Source of the DNA: Candidatus Pacearchaeota archaeon
GTDB taxonomy: Archaea > Nanobdellota > Nanobdellia > Pacearchaeales > GW2011-AR1
Direction: 5' to 3'
Length of the DNA stretch: 42,655 nucleotides
Assembly (NCBI GenBank): GCA_016186375.1
Contig: JACPLS010000057.1
Location: 1-42,655, forward strand
Shown: positions 22,781 to 30,689 of the stretch, in pieces
Position numbering within the stretch: the stretch's first letter is position 1
Layout: every line of letters starts with the position of its first letter
Made by a program: the position numbers and the translations under genes
Notes under the pieces: model-generated
What the model was told of the DNA's origin: nothing
What the model saw: only the letters and a program-made list of their open reading frames with translations
Database searches by the model: none

Positions 22781-24970
22781 ATGGTAGAAAAAGAATCAAG
22801 CATACAAAAAATAACAAGATTGACAGGAAAACAAGAAGGAATAAGAAATGTAGCAACTAGCGCGCATATTCATCATGGAAAAACAGCCTTCACAGATGTA
22901 TTACTAGCAGCTGCTGGATTAATGTCAGAAAAGGCAGCAGGTGATTTAGAAGAGGGCATGACAACATGGCAACATTCTGACGAACAGGAACGATTAATGA
23001 CTGTTGACTCTGCAAATGTTTCAATGGTGCATGATTTTCATGGGAAAGAATACCTAATTAACTTAATAGACACTCCAGGTCACGTTGATTTTGGAGGAAA
23101 TGTCACAAGAGCAATGATGGCTATTGACGGAACTTTTGTTCTTGTTTGTGCCGTCGAAGGAATTATGCCTCAAACTGAAACTGTATTAAAACAAGCTCTT
23201 CGAGAAAGAGTAAAGCCAGTCTTATTCATAAATAAAGTTGACAGGCTTATTAAAGAATTAAAGTTAACTCCTGAACAAATGCAAGCAAAATTTGTTAAGC
23301 TTATTGGTGAATTTAACAATTTAATTATGCAAATTGCAGAGCCAGAATACAAAGAAAAATGGAAAGTTAATGTTCAGGATGGAAGTGTTGCTTTTGGTTC
23401 TGCTAGGGAAAACTGGGCATTATCAATTCCATTTATGAAAAAGGGAGATATAAGTTTTAAAGATATTTATAAAATCTATGAATTGAGTGAAGAAGATAGA
23501 AAAAAATGGGTGTGGAAAAATGCCCCTCTTAATGAAGTTGTTCTTGATATGGCAGTAAAGCATCTGCCAAATCCTCTCGAAGCGCAAAAATATAGAATTC
23601 CTAAAATATGGAGGGGAGATATAGAAAGTACATTTGGCCAGGATTTATTAAAATGCAATAAAAGCGGTGAGGTAGCTTTTGTTATTACAAAAATTGTCAT
23701 TGACCCAAGAAGTGGAAAAGAAATTTCAGCAGGTAGACTATATTCAGGAACTATTGTAAACGGGTCTGAAGTTTACTCTAATATGAATAAGAAGAAATAT
23801 CGGCTTCAGCAAGTTCTCGTTTACAATGGAATAAAACCAGAACAAATGGAATCTGTTCCATCCGGTAATGTTTTGGCAATTTCAGGATTGAATTGTGATG
23901 TCGGAGACACAATTACTATAAATGAACAAACTCCTTTTGAAGAAATTAAGCATATTTTCCAACCAGTAATCACCAAATCAATAGAAGTACTAAGGTCTGC
24001 TGATTTACCAAAATTAATTGAAGTATTAAGAAAAGTCGCAAAAGAAGACCCTAGCATAAAAATAGAGATTAATGAAGAGACAGGAGAAAACCTTATGTCT
24101 GGCATGGGAGAATTACATCTTGAAATTATAGAAGGAAGAATAAAAACAGAAAAAGGCCTGGAAGTAAAAATGGGATCACCCATAGTAGTTTATAGAGAAA
24201 GTATTGCAAAAACAAGTCCTGAAGTTGAAGTCAGGACTCCAAATGGTCATAACATTTTTTTCTTTAGTATGGAGCCATTAGAAAACGAAGTCTATGATGC
24301 AATTGAGAGAGGTGAAATACCAGAAATGAGGCTAAAGAAGAAAGCTGAAGAAATGTGGAAAAAACTTTCTTCCCTCGGTATTAGCAATGAAGAAGCAAGG
24401 CAATATCAGGAAATTTATAAAGGCAATGTTTTCCAAGATCGAACTAGAGGTATTGTTCTGCTTCCAGAAGTAATAGAATCAATTATTGATGGATGGAGAT
24501 TAGTAGTCGACGGCGGGCCATTAGCAAAAGAGCCTTTGATGAAAACTAAATTAATATTACATGATGCCAAATTACATGTTGACCACATGCACAGAGGTCC
24601 TGCTCAAATTTATCCTGCAGTTAGGCTAGGTATGTTTGATTCTGTACGTAAAGGAGGAGCAATTGTGCTTGAACCTATTCAAACACATTTAATCGAAGTA
24701 CCTGTTGATTTTATGGGGGCTGTGACTTCTTTAATCGGGTCAAAACGAGGTGTATTAATAGACGTTCAACAAGAAGGTAATGACACTTTCATAAAAGCCA
24801 AGATTCCAGTTGCAGAAATGATTGGATGGAGTAATGACCTTCGCTCTTCAACGGAAGGAAGGGGTGTAAGCAGTTTAATGGACCAGGAATTCCAAAAGAT
24901 GCCCTTAGAATTACAGGCCGATGTTATAAGAAAGATCAGGCAGAGAAAAGGTCTGGCAGAAAATCAGTAA
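22781..24970 (+). CDS. fusA: Translation elongation factor 2 (aEF-2), altered G1 and switch I
   Basis: A 729-residue translocase GTPase of archaeal EF-2 type. G1 is AHIHHGKT (28-35), G3 DTPGHVDFGG, G4 NKVD; domain IV has LHVDHMHRGPAQIYPAVR, keeping the histidine that is modified to diphthamide in EF-2. Two places differ from what I know of the family: the usual D in the P-loop (AHIDHGKT or AHVDHGKT) is H, and the switch I RGITI is RLMTV, keeping the key threonine but not the glycine. The rest is full length and intact. It promotes tRNA and mRNA movement on the ribosome. It follows uS7 with its own promoter. Confidence 0.95.
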   Translation: MVEKESSIQKITRLTGKQEGIRNVATSAHIHHGKTAFTDVLLAAAGLMSEKAAGDLEEGMTTWQHSDEQERLMTVDSANVSMVHDFHGKEYLINLIDTPGHVDFGGNVTRAMMAIDGTFVLVCAVEGIMPQTETVLKQALRERVKPVLFINKVDRLIKELKLTPEQMQAKFVKLIGEFNNLIMQIAEPEYKEKWKVNVQDGSVAFGSARENWALSIPFMKKGDISFKDIYKIYELSEEDRKKWVWKNAPLNEVVLDMAVKHLPNPLEAQKYRIPKIWRGDIESTFGQDLLKCNKSGEVAFVITKIVIDPRSGKEISAGRLYSGTIVNGSEVYSNMNKKKYRLQQVLVYNGIKPEQMESVPSGNVLAISGLNCDVGDTITINEQTPFEEIKHIFQPVITKSIEVLRSADLPKLIEVLRKVAKEDPSIKIEINEETGENLMSGMGELHLEIIEGRIKTEKGLEVKMGSPIVVYRESIAKTSPEVEVRTPNGHNIFFFSMEPLENEVYDAIERGEIPEMRLKKKAEEMWKKLSSLGISNEEARQYQEIYKGNVFQDRTRGIVLLPEVIESIIDGWRLVVDGGPLAKEPLMKTKLILHDAKLHVDHMHRGPAQIYPAVRLGMFDSVRKGGAIVLEPIQTHLIEVPVDFMGAVTSLIGSKRGVLIDVQQEGNDTFIKAKIPVAEMIGWSNDLRSSTEGRGVSSLMDQEFQKMPLELQADVIRKIRQRKGLAENQ

Positions 24971-25079
24971 TTTATCATTTTATAGGTCCTTCACAAAATG
25001 CTAATTTTAACATAGATAGATATATTTATATAGTAACATTATATTATATAAGTAATAAATTAGAACTCTTAGTAATAAA

Positions 25080-25700
25080 ATGGAACTAAATATATATAAA
25101 GAAACTGCTAAGTTGAGAATAATGGATAAGATATTCCAGTATCCGGATAAAGAATTCACTTTGAGCGAGTTGGCCAAAGAAGCTAAAGTAGCTAAGCAGA
25201 ATATGAAAAAAATTCTTAGTGAATTAAATAATGCAAAAATAATAGAAACTTCACGATTGGGAAAGAAAATATGGCAGATTAAAGGAAGGCAAGAGGAATG
25301 GAAATTTATAAGACATAAAATAGCTTATAACTTAAATTTTATCTATAAAAGTAATTTAATCAACGTCTTAGATGAGGTCTTTGACAGACCGAAAAGTATA
25401 ATATTATTCGGTAGTTTTAGATATGGCAAGGATATATCCATCTCAGATATTGATATTGCTATAGAAACTTCTCATGTCAATAAGTATTCAATAATTAAAT
25501 CAGAAGATAAAATATTCAATAATCGACAAAAAGAATTGCTGAAAAAAATTGAATACGAGATTGAGAGAAAATTTGAGTTCCATCTTTTCCCAAAAGTACG
25601 CTTGTCTGATAAAGAATTCAGAGAAACATTCATTAGCATACTAAACGGATTAATTATTTCTGGGTTCTTAGACATAAGAGATGAGACAAGAAAAAATTGA
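25080..25700 (+). CDS. MNT-type nucleotidyltransferase antitoxin with N-terminal winged helix
   Basis: A 206-residue protein. Residues 10-70 form a winged helix (LSELAKEAKVAKQNMKKIL). Residues about 105-130 carry the minimal nucleotidyltransferase motif: G111-S112, ten residues, then D123-x-D125 (ILFGSFRYGKDISISDIDIAI region). In MNT/HEPN systems this enzyme AMPylates or otherwise neutralises the HEPN ribonuclease encoded beside it. The HEPN gene overlaps its 3' end by 20 bases. The fused winged helix suggests it may also repress the operon. A TATA-like TATATTTATATAG lies around 25020-25032. Confidence 0.82.
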   Translation: MELNIYKETAKLRIMDKIFQYPDKEFTLSELAKEAKVAKQNMKKILSELNNAKIIETSRLGKKIWQIKGRQEEWKFIRHKIAYNLNFIYKSNLINVLDEVFDRPKSIILFGSFRYGKDISISDIDIAIETSHVNKYSIIKSEDKIFNNRQKELLKKIEYEIERKFEFHLFPKVRLSDKEFRETFISILNGLIISGFLDIRDETRKN

Positions 25701-26127
25701 AAAATTACTCAAAGAAGGAAAATTAAGAATAAAAGAGAGGAACATAGCAGAAGCAAGAGCAATAATAAATATTGCTAAACTTAATGCCGAAGTAATGAAA
25801 GATCTAAATATCTCAGAAAAAAACTCAACAGTCATCTATAAAGAAATATACGACTCAATCAGACAGCTGGGAGATATTGTCTGGCTTCTTAAAGGATATG
25901 AAGTCCTTAGAGGACATGAAATAAGCCTTGAAATACTAAAAGAACTTGACATAAAAGAGAGGGCAAAACTGAATTTTCTAAATAGATTTGAAATGTTAAG
26001 GCACGATGCAAGCTATAGGGGCAAGATCGTATCTGTTGAGCATGCAAAAGAGATAGTTGATTTCTGGAATACTTGTTCTGGTGACATAATAAAAGAAATA
26101 GAAAAAGTGCTTATTGATAATCAGTGA
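25681..26127 (+). CDS. HEPN-domain toxin
   Basis: A 148-residue all-helical HEPN protein. RFEMLRH gives R102-x5-H108, the Rx4-6H ribonuclease motif, followed by DASYRGK as in many toxin HEPN proteins. The gene overlaps the MNT gene, forming a standard MNT/HEPN toxin-antitoxin pair. The predicted product cleaves RNA when not neutralised. It ends with TGA and a convincing intrinsic terminator follows. Confidence 0.82.
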   Translation: MRQEKIEKLLKEGKLRIKERNIAEARAIINIAKLNAEVMKDLNISEKNSTVIYKEIYDSIRQLGDIVWLLKGYEVLRGHEISLEILKELDIKERAKLNFLNRFEMLRHDASYRGKIVSVEHAKEIVDFWNTCSGDIIKEIEKVLIDNQ

Positions 26128-26150
26128 CTTTTCCATCTGAATCATTAATT

Positions 26151-26176
26151 GGGGGTTTTGAAAAACCCTCTTTTTA
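26151..26176 (+). terminator. Hairpin terminator after MNT/HEPN
   Basis: GGGTTTT and AAAACCC form a short stem with a two-base loop (about 26153-26168), followed by CTCTTTTT. It lies 25 bases after the HEPN stop. A plus-strand U-run after a stable stem fits termination of the operon. Confidence 0.65.
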
Positions 26177-26218
26177 ATTTAATTTTTATATAGTAAAATA
26201 TCTTAAAAAATGCTTCTT

Positions 26219-26593
26219 CTAACCAGAATACCAACAATAAATAAATATTGTAATAATTATGATTAAAGCTGTAATAATTTGGCTATTGTCAGAATAAGGT
26301 AAATCAAAGATGTCAATTTTATTTTGCTCGTCAACAATAATATTTCAATACTTATCTCTCAAACCTATTTCATCCAGAACTTGGTCTTTAATTTCATTAG
26401 GAGCAATATAAGTCAAATAATCCTCAATATCAAATACATCGGCTTCATCTCTTTGATTCAGTCTGTAGTTGACTATTTCTGAAATAGAAAAAGAACTAAA
26501 TTTTTTTGTTAAATAAGATACTCTCTATCTAAGATTTCTTATTTCTATATCAATATCTTGAAATATCATTCCTTCATTATCTTCTTCCGCCAT
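26219..26593 (-). pseudogene. Tail-anchored protein gene with two in-frame stops
   Basis: From ATG 26593 one frame runs 125 codons to a TAG at 26219 but is broken by TAG at 26525-26527 and TGA at 26345-26347. The frame is otherwise consistent: an acidic start (MAEEDNEGMIFQDIDIEI), a helical region (SSFSISEIVNYRLNQRDEAD), then IAPNEIKDQVLDEIGLRDKY and a C-terminal membrane helix (TALIIIITIFIYCW). Gln or similar at the TAG and Trp at the TGA would fit, each one substitution away. Two stops in coding-like text argue for a decayed gene. Family unknown. The remaining 26594-26814 gap holds only the promoter of the next gene (ATTTAAATATC near 26765). Confidence 0.6.
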
Positions 26594-26826
26594 ATCTTTT
26601 CCCCATATAATATCTGTCTAAGAGAATACTATCACCTATAAGAAGATCTTTGAAGTTAATAAATTCTTATATCTTATACTTTTTAAAGAATTTTCACGAT
26701 AAATTATAAATAATAACCACTATTATGAGTTAGTGTATACACACCAAATGTAGCCCAAGAAACATTTAAATATCGAGTATTATTAATCAGATTGTCTATA
26801 TTTAAAAGAAGGAGATGATAAGAAAA

Positions 26827-27081
26827 ATGGCAAAAATTGTTGGTTGGATAATTTTGATAATTGGCCTTATATTATTGGTAATCAGTTCTATTCCCCCAGT
26901 TAGGTCAGCTGTCTCTTTTATCCCGGCGCAAATTACAAATCTCTACCTTATGATTGCAGGGGCAATTTTAGCAATCTTAGGTGCAGTAATGGCATTTACA
27001 GGCACTGGCAGTCAGAAAGCTGCTGAAGTTCCTATTTATCACGGAAAAGACATCGTAGGCTTTAGACGAGTCGGGAAATAA
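26827..27081 (+). CDS. Small two-helix membrane protein
   Basis: An 84-residue protein with two hydrophobic helices (VGWIILIIGLILLVISSI and LYLMIAGAILAILGAVMAF), ending in a polar YHGKDIVGFRRVGK tail. I chose ATG 26827 because AAGAAGGAG then lies at a usual distance; ATG 26815 would abut it directly and adds four residues. Family unknown. Its 3' end is duplicated at 28661-28700, where it is only a fragment. Confidence 0.65.
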   Translation: MAKIVGWIILIIGLILLVISSIPPVRSAVSFIPAQITNLYLMIAGAILAILGAVMAFTGTGSQKAAEVPIYHGKDIVGFRRVGK

Positions 27082-27136
27082 GTGTTAAACAGAGAAACTA
27101 TTACTCGAAAAAACTTAAAACAAAATTCTTCACATC
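27041..27136. repeat. Direct repeat flanking AbiE module, copy 1
   Basis: About 96 bp that recur at 28661-28756 with roughly 90% identity and no gaps, offset exactly 1,620 bp. This copy spans the last 13 or so codons of the small membrane protein gene and the last dozen codons of abiEii. The two copies bracket the AbiE genes. Confidence 0.85.
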
Positions 27137-27862
27137 TTTAAATTCTAACAAATCTCCAATTATGAAAGGCTCAAGTTCTGCTTTCCAAACATCTCTCTTT
27201 TCATTAACTTTTTTAACAAACTTACTTTTACTAAACTTTTCTTTATAATACTCAAGTTTATCATTTAACAAATTAAAATCTGGTTTTACTCCTTTTCTCA
27301 ATAAAAAATTTAAATCATACAAGTCTCTAGCATAATTTCTAGTTAAAATTGCCCTTATTTTTTCAACCAAAATTTCTTTTTCGTCCATTACACATAAACT
27401 GAAGCTTGGGATGTCTGGATAAAGCGATTCATATTTGCCAAAAAAAGGTTCAATAATAATACTAGATTTTATATTAATATCAATTCTTACACTTGCTAAA
27501 GAATTTTGATTACCATTAAATAATGGTCCCATTATTCTTAAAGTATTTAGGAAAGAATTGTATGCTTTCTTCTTTTCTTTAATCTCAACATCAACCCCAA
27601 ACGCTCTCAAATCAATAATAATTTCATTAAGTAATTTATCAATATCTAATTCTTTTTTTAAAGTAAAATCCAAATCTTCACTAAATCTATCAAGTTTGTA
27701 AAATTTAAATAGAGAAGTTCCACCTTTAAAAACAAGCTCATTTTTTGTCCTTTTAGAGATAGAAAGCAAAATCAAATCCAAAAGATAGTCCTTCTCTGCA
27801 TGCCCTAAATTTGTTATATGTTTTAATCTCGCAATATCTTTAATAGTCTCAATAGTTATCAT
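27101..27862 (-). CDS. abiEii: AbiEii nucleotidyltransferase toxin
   Basis: A 253-residue AbiEii/DUF1814 nucleotidyltransferase. The active-site motif is VFKGGTSLFKFYKLDRFSED with GGTS at 47-50 and D63-x-D65; KIRAILTRNYARDLYDLNFL around 180-200 is the second family motif (K...R-x-RD-x-YD). In type IV or VII AbiE systems this enzyme modifies targets such as tRNA and gives abortive phage resistance. It is the second gene of the pair, its start overlapping the antitoxin by 14 bases. A second, truncated copy of its C-terminus lies at 28721-28819. Confidence 0.87.
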   Translation of the reverse strand: MITIETIKDIARLKHITNLGHAEKDYLLDLILLSISKRTKNELVFKGGTSLFKFYKLDRFSEDLDFTLKKELDIDKLLNEIIIDLRAFGVDVEIKEKKKAYNSFLNTLRIMGPLFNGNQNSLASVRIDINIKSSIIIEPFFGKYESLYPDIPSFSLCVMDEKEILVEKIRAILTRNYARDLYDLNFLLRKGVKPDFNLLNDKLEYYKEKFSKSKFVKKVNEKRDVWKAELEPFIIGDLLEFKDVKNFVLSFFE

Positions 27863-28556
27863 ATAATTTTGTATTAATTAAAAGCCTCCATTTTTTGTTT
27901 TTTTCTCCTTTTCTTCTCTTAATATTAAAATCAAGAGGTATATAATTATTATCAATAAGGTAGATTAATTCATCAGCATTTAAACCATTTATCTCTAACA
28001 GATATCCTAGCCTCTTAATTAGTGATTTGTTTTTTGTTTTAATAGCATATCTCTTTAACAAATCAACATCGTAATCCTTAGTCTTAACTGCTTTAAATAT
28101 TTCATCGAAAGAAATCCTTTTTATCAATAAAGCATCTATAATACTTTTCTCTTTTTCGGCAATAAAAATGTTGCTTCCCCTATAATTAAGTTTATTATAA
28201 CCCCAAAAGTCATGTATCTTAAAGAAAGATATATCTGTACCATAAAAATTTATTTTCTTTCTGCTTTTAGGAACAGCAATCATTATATTGTTAGGTAACT
28301 GCTCTGTAAAATTATAAATTCTAAACGCCGTAAGTGAAGTAATATATGATGGAACAGTGATAAGAGAAGAAAACACAATAGAATCATCAAATAAAGTATA
28401 TTTTCCTCTTTCAATTGAAAAAATCAATTTCTTCTTTTTTAGTCTATGTAAATATAATCTACAATAACTACAACTTCTCCCAGTTAATCTTACAAACTCA
28501 TTAAAAGTAAAAATTTTATACTTACCAATCTTCTTAAGCAATTCTATTGTATTCAT
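27849..28556 (-). CDS. abiEi: AbiEi-like antitoxin and repressor
   Basis: A 235-residue protein with an N-terminal winged helix (LLKKIGKYKIFTFNEFVRL, then LYLHRLKKKKLIFSIERGKY) and a C-terminal AbiEi-type domain (IFIAEKEKSIIDALL). AbiEi proteins bind inverted repeats in their own promoter and counter the AbiEii toxin. A perfect 11-bp inverted repeat is present 42-69 bases upstream of this start, next to a TATA (TTTATAAATATTT at about 28578-28590). Gene order antitoxin-toxin and the overlap with abiEii are standard. Sequence similarity at the C-terminus is weaker than at the winged helix, hence 'like'. Confidence 0.78.
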   Translation of the reverse strand: MNTIELLKKIGKYKIFTFNEFVRLTGRSCSYCRLYLHRLKKKKLIFSIERGKYTLFDDSIVFSSLITVPSYITSLTAFRIYNFTEQLPNNIMIAVPKSRKKINFYGTDISFFKIHDFWGYNKLNYRGSNIFIAEKEKSIIDALLIKRISFDEIFKAVKTKDYDVDLLKRYAIKTKNKSLIKRLGYLLEINGLNADELIYLIDNNYIPLDFNIKRRKGEKNKKWRLLINTKLYDNY

Positions 28557-28597
28557 ATTTCCATCTATAATTTAGAGTTTATAAATATTTCTATCTA

Positions 28598-28625
28598 TTA
28601 TAATTATCATTTTTGATAATTATAA
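28598..28625. promoter_or_regulatory. Probable AbiEi operator
   Basis: TTATAATTATC at 28598-28608 and its exact complement GATAATTATAA at 28615-28625 are separated by six bases. The site is just upstream of the abiEi TATA, where an autorepressor would act. AbiEi proteins are known to bind inverted repeats there. Confidence 0.5.
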
Positions 28626-28660
28626 ACAACTATTTTATTACTTATTAATCCATACCTACT

Positions 28661-28756
28661 ACTGCAAAGACATCGTAGGCTTCAGACGAGTCGGGAAATA
28701 TGTGTTAAATAGAAAAACCATTACTCGAAAAGACTTAAAACAAATTTCTTCACAAC
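28661..28756. repeat. Direct repeat flanking AbiE module, copy 2
   Basis: Partner of 27041-27136. It holds a fragment of the small membrane protein's last codons (HCKDIVGFRRVGK-like, without the stop) and the last codons of a second abiEii. Upstream of 28661 similarity ends abruptly. The rest of the 28557-28997 gap has the abiEi promoter, a short 43-codon frame antisense to the remnant (28786-28917) and nothing else I can name. Confidence 0.85.
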
Positions 28757-28819
28757 ACTAAACTTTGGTAATTCTTCCATAACAAATGGATAAAATTCAG
28801 TATTCCGTATATCCTTCGC
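28721..28819 (-). pseudogene. C-terminal remnant of a second abiEii
   Basis: Minus-strand text reads AKDIRNTEFYPFVMEELP followed by KFSVVKKFVLSLFE and stop, matching the end of the intact AbiEii (EKRDVWKAELEPFIIGDLLE, then FKDVKNFVLSFFE) at about half of positions. An in-frame TAA lies just before it and nothing of the rest of the gene remains. The DNA is about 90% identical only over the last dozen codons, so the remnant comes from a diverged paralogue. Confidence 0.75.
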
Positions 28820-28997
28820 TTATCGTAAACAAAGTTGTTAACAATGAACTACTTTTAAATAATTTCTCAAAGATTATTAATGAACAAGGAAAGGAATTAT
28901 TGTTTGGTTACACTTAAAATAAAATTTAAGTTACAGATGGAACTAATTATTTACTAGAAATAAACCTAAGAGAATATTGCAAAATAACTTACTTTTA

Positions 28998-29783
28998 TCA
29001 AGATAATTTGTGTTTCTCTTCTTCCAATCTCTTAATTTGTTTCATTATATCTTTCCTCATTCTATCTCCAGCATCTCCTGGAACATTCATCGCATTATTA
29101 TAATCGGTGTATAATTGGCCTAAATGTCTATTTATAGCTTGAACCGCTGTGGCATAATTGGCTTGTCTGTCAAAATATCTCTTAACATTTTTATCAAAGA
29201 AAAACATCAATATCCCCAGTCCTAAAGCTCCCCAATAAATAAAATTTGTAACTCCTGAAAGTTTATCTCTTTGGCTAAACCACAACACAGCCATTATTAA
29301 TACAAAAAGAAACCATAAAAATTTTCTTCCTCCGGCACTGCTAACTGTTTTTTCAACAAAAAAGAAATATAAAACAAAAACCAAGCCCGTTAAAACAGCA
29401 ACTCCCAAAACACCATAAGGTAATAAAATTCCCCTAACAAGATCACTTTCTGATAAAAATCTTATTGCGATTAAAGATACAACTAAAGAAATAATATTGA
29501 CGACTCCAGTTTGTTCTCCTAAAGCAGGTATTGCTTTAACTCCCAACCTTATTCCTAAGAAAAGTAAAATAAATACCAATATTTTTACAAATAGAAATTC
29601 GTCTGACTGATAAACTCCAAAAAGAGCACTAAAAACAGGGGTAGCTATATCTCCTACTCCTTGGACAATGCTCTCTGTAAAGTCTCGTGGATTAGCTAAA
29701 TCATATTGAGCAGACACTAAACCTATTAAATAAATGGTAAAAACAAAAGAAAATAATGATACAATGCCCTCCTTTTTCATCAT
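28998..29783 (-). CDS. Multi-spanning membrane protein, paralogue of the divergent neighbour
   Basis: A 261-residue protein with a signal-like N-terminal helix ending GLVSAQ, then about five membrane helices (around 62-78, 90-107, 118-147, 152-167, 176-193) and a helical, charged C-terminal tail (YFDRQANYATAVQAINRHL and KQIKRLEEEKHKLS) that looks like a coiled coil. The divergent gene at 29866 has the same plan: signal, a segment with GVxSFGGPVFxAxxG versus GVGDIATPVFSALFG, membrane helices, IRFLPSG versus IRFLSES, and a coiled-coil end. Unknown family. The ATG lies at mirror-image distance from a shared inverted promoter. Confidence 0.75.
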   Translation of the reverse strand: MMKKEGIVSLFSFVFTIYLIGLVSAQYDLANPRDFTESIVQGVGDIATPVFSALFGVYQSDEFLFVKILVFILLFLGIRLGVKAIPALGEQTGVVNIISLVVSLIAIRFLSESDLVRGILLPYGVLGVAVLTGLVFVLYFFFVEKTVSSAGGRKFLWFLFVLIMAVLWFSQRDKLSGVTNFIYWGALGLGILMFFFDKNVKRYFDRQANYATAVQAINRHLGQLYTDYNNAMNVPGDAGDRMRKDIMKQIKRLEEEKHKLS

Positions 29784-29803
29784 TTAATTTCCAATTACTC
29801 CTT

Positions 29804-29845
29804 CTTTATAAATATTTCGAGAGCAACTTAGAAATATTTATAAAG
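29804..29845. promoter_or_regulatory. Mirror-image divergent promoter
   Basis: CTTTATAAATATTTC (29804-29818) and GAAATATTTATAAAG (29831-29845) are perfect 15-bp complements around a 12-base centre. Each arm contains a TATA box, and each ends exactly 20 bases before the ATG of the gene it faces (29783 and 29866). Both paralogues should have the same promoter strength and short or absent leaders. Confidence 0.7.
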
Positions 29846-29865
29846 TCAATAATCCTAAAGTAAAG

Positions 29866-30660
29866 ATGAAAAAGAATAAGGCGAATTTAATTTTTTATTT
29901 TTTAAGCACAATATTTCTAATGATGTTATTCAGTAATGTTGTAATGGCTGATGTCCCAGAAGATATTGCAAAAGGCACAACTAGTTTTATTGAAGGGGTT
30001 AAAAGTTTCGGAGGCCCAGTTTTTGAAGCTATTTTAGGCTCATCAGAAACAGGAAATCAATTTGTAATTCAAATTCTAGCTTTTATTTTAGCGACATTAA
30101 TAGTTTATGGCATCTTAGATTCTGTTAATATTTTTGGAGGTAGAAGTGGACTTAACTTTGCTGTTGGAGCAATTGTTGCATTGATTGGTATCAGATTTCT
30201 TCCCTCAGGTCTTTTAGAAGCAATAGCTTTGCCTTCAAGTGCTTTAGTTGCAGCAATTGTTTTATTAGTACCATTCGTTATCGCTTTTTATATAATTGAA
30301 GTAAAAATGGAAAAGTATTCCATAGCGGGAAAATTAATTTGGATTGCTTTGGGAATTATAATCATTTTTCTCTGGTTTAATAACATGTATACTTCAAGTA
30401 ATCAGGGTTGGTTGGTTATTTACCCAATTATGGCTTTTGCTTGTTTCATAGTTCTCTGGAAACATGGCACAATACAAAAATGGATAGGGAAAGCAAAAAC
30501 AGATACATCACTCGAAAAAACTGGTAATATAGAGAGAGACAGAATAGTGGCTAAAATTAAAGACCTCCAAACTGCATTAGCTGGTGCAGAAAGTAATGAA
30601 GAGAGAATTAGATTAAACAGAGAGATAGTTGAACTAAGAAAAAACTTAGAAAGCATATAA
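29866..30660 (+). CDS. Multi-spanning membrane protein, paralogue of the divergent neighbour
   Basis: A 264-residue protein built like the minus-strand neighbour: N-terminal signal helix ending NVVMADV, the shared GVKSFGGPVFEAILG segment, about five membrane helices, IGIRFLPSGLLEAIALP, and a charged coiled-coil C-terminus (IVAKIKDLQTALAGAESNEE). The two likely arose by inverted duplication together with the promoter. The next gene (30690) follows after 29 bases on the same strand and may be co-transcribed. Function unknown; a hetero-oligomeric membrane complex with the paralogue is a reasonable guess. Confidence 0.75.
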   Translation: MKKNKANLIFYFLSTIFLMMLFSNVVMADVPEDIAKGTTSFIEGVKSFGGPVFEAILGSSETGNQFVIQILAFILATLIVYGILDSVNIFGGRSGLNFAVGAIVALIGIRFLPSGLLEAIALPSSALVAAIVLLVPFVIAFYIIEVKMEKYSIAGKLIWIALGIIIIFLWFNNMYTSSNQGWLVIYPIMAFACFIVLWKHGTIQKWIGKAKTDTSLEKTGNIERDRIVAKIKDLQTALAGAESNEERIRLNREIVELRKNLESI

Positions 30661-30689
30661 TTTTTAAACTCTCCTTCATTATTCATTAA

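Noticed and set aside
1282..26593. Reassignment of TGA to tryptophan
   Set aside because: TGA fits Trp in two broken genes, but secF, secD, the HEPN toxin and the 357- and 109-residue genes all end in TGA, and one broken gene also contains TAG, so decay or error is simpler.
28786..28917. 43-codon plus-strand frame overlapping the abiEii remnant
   Set aside because: Partly antisense to the remnant, no TATA or ribosome site at the right distance; kept only as a note.
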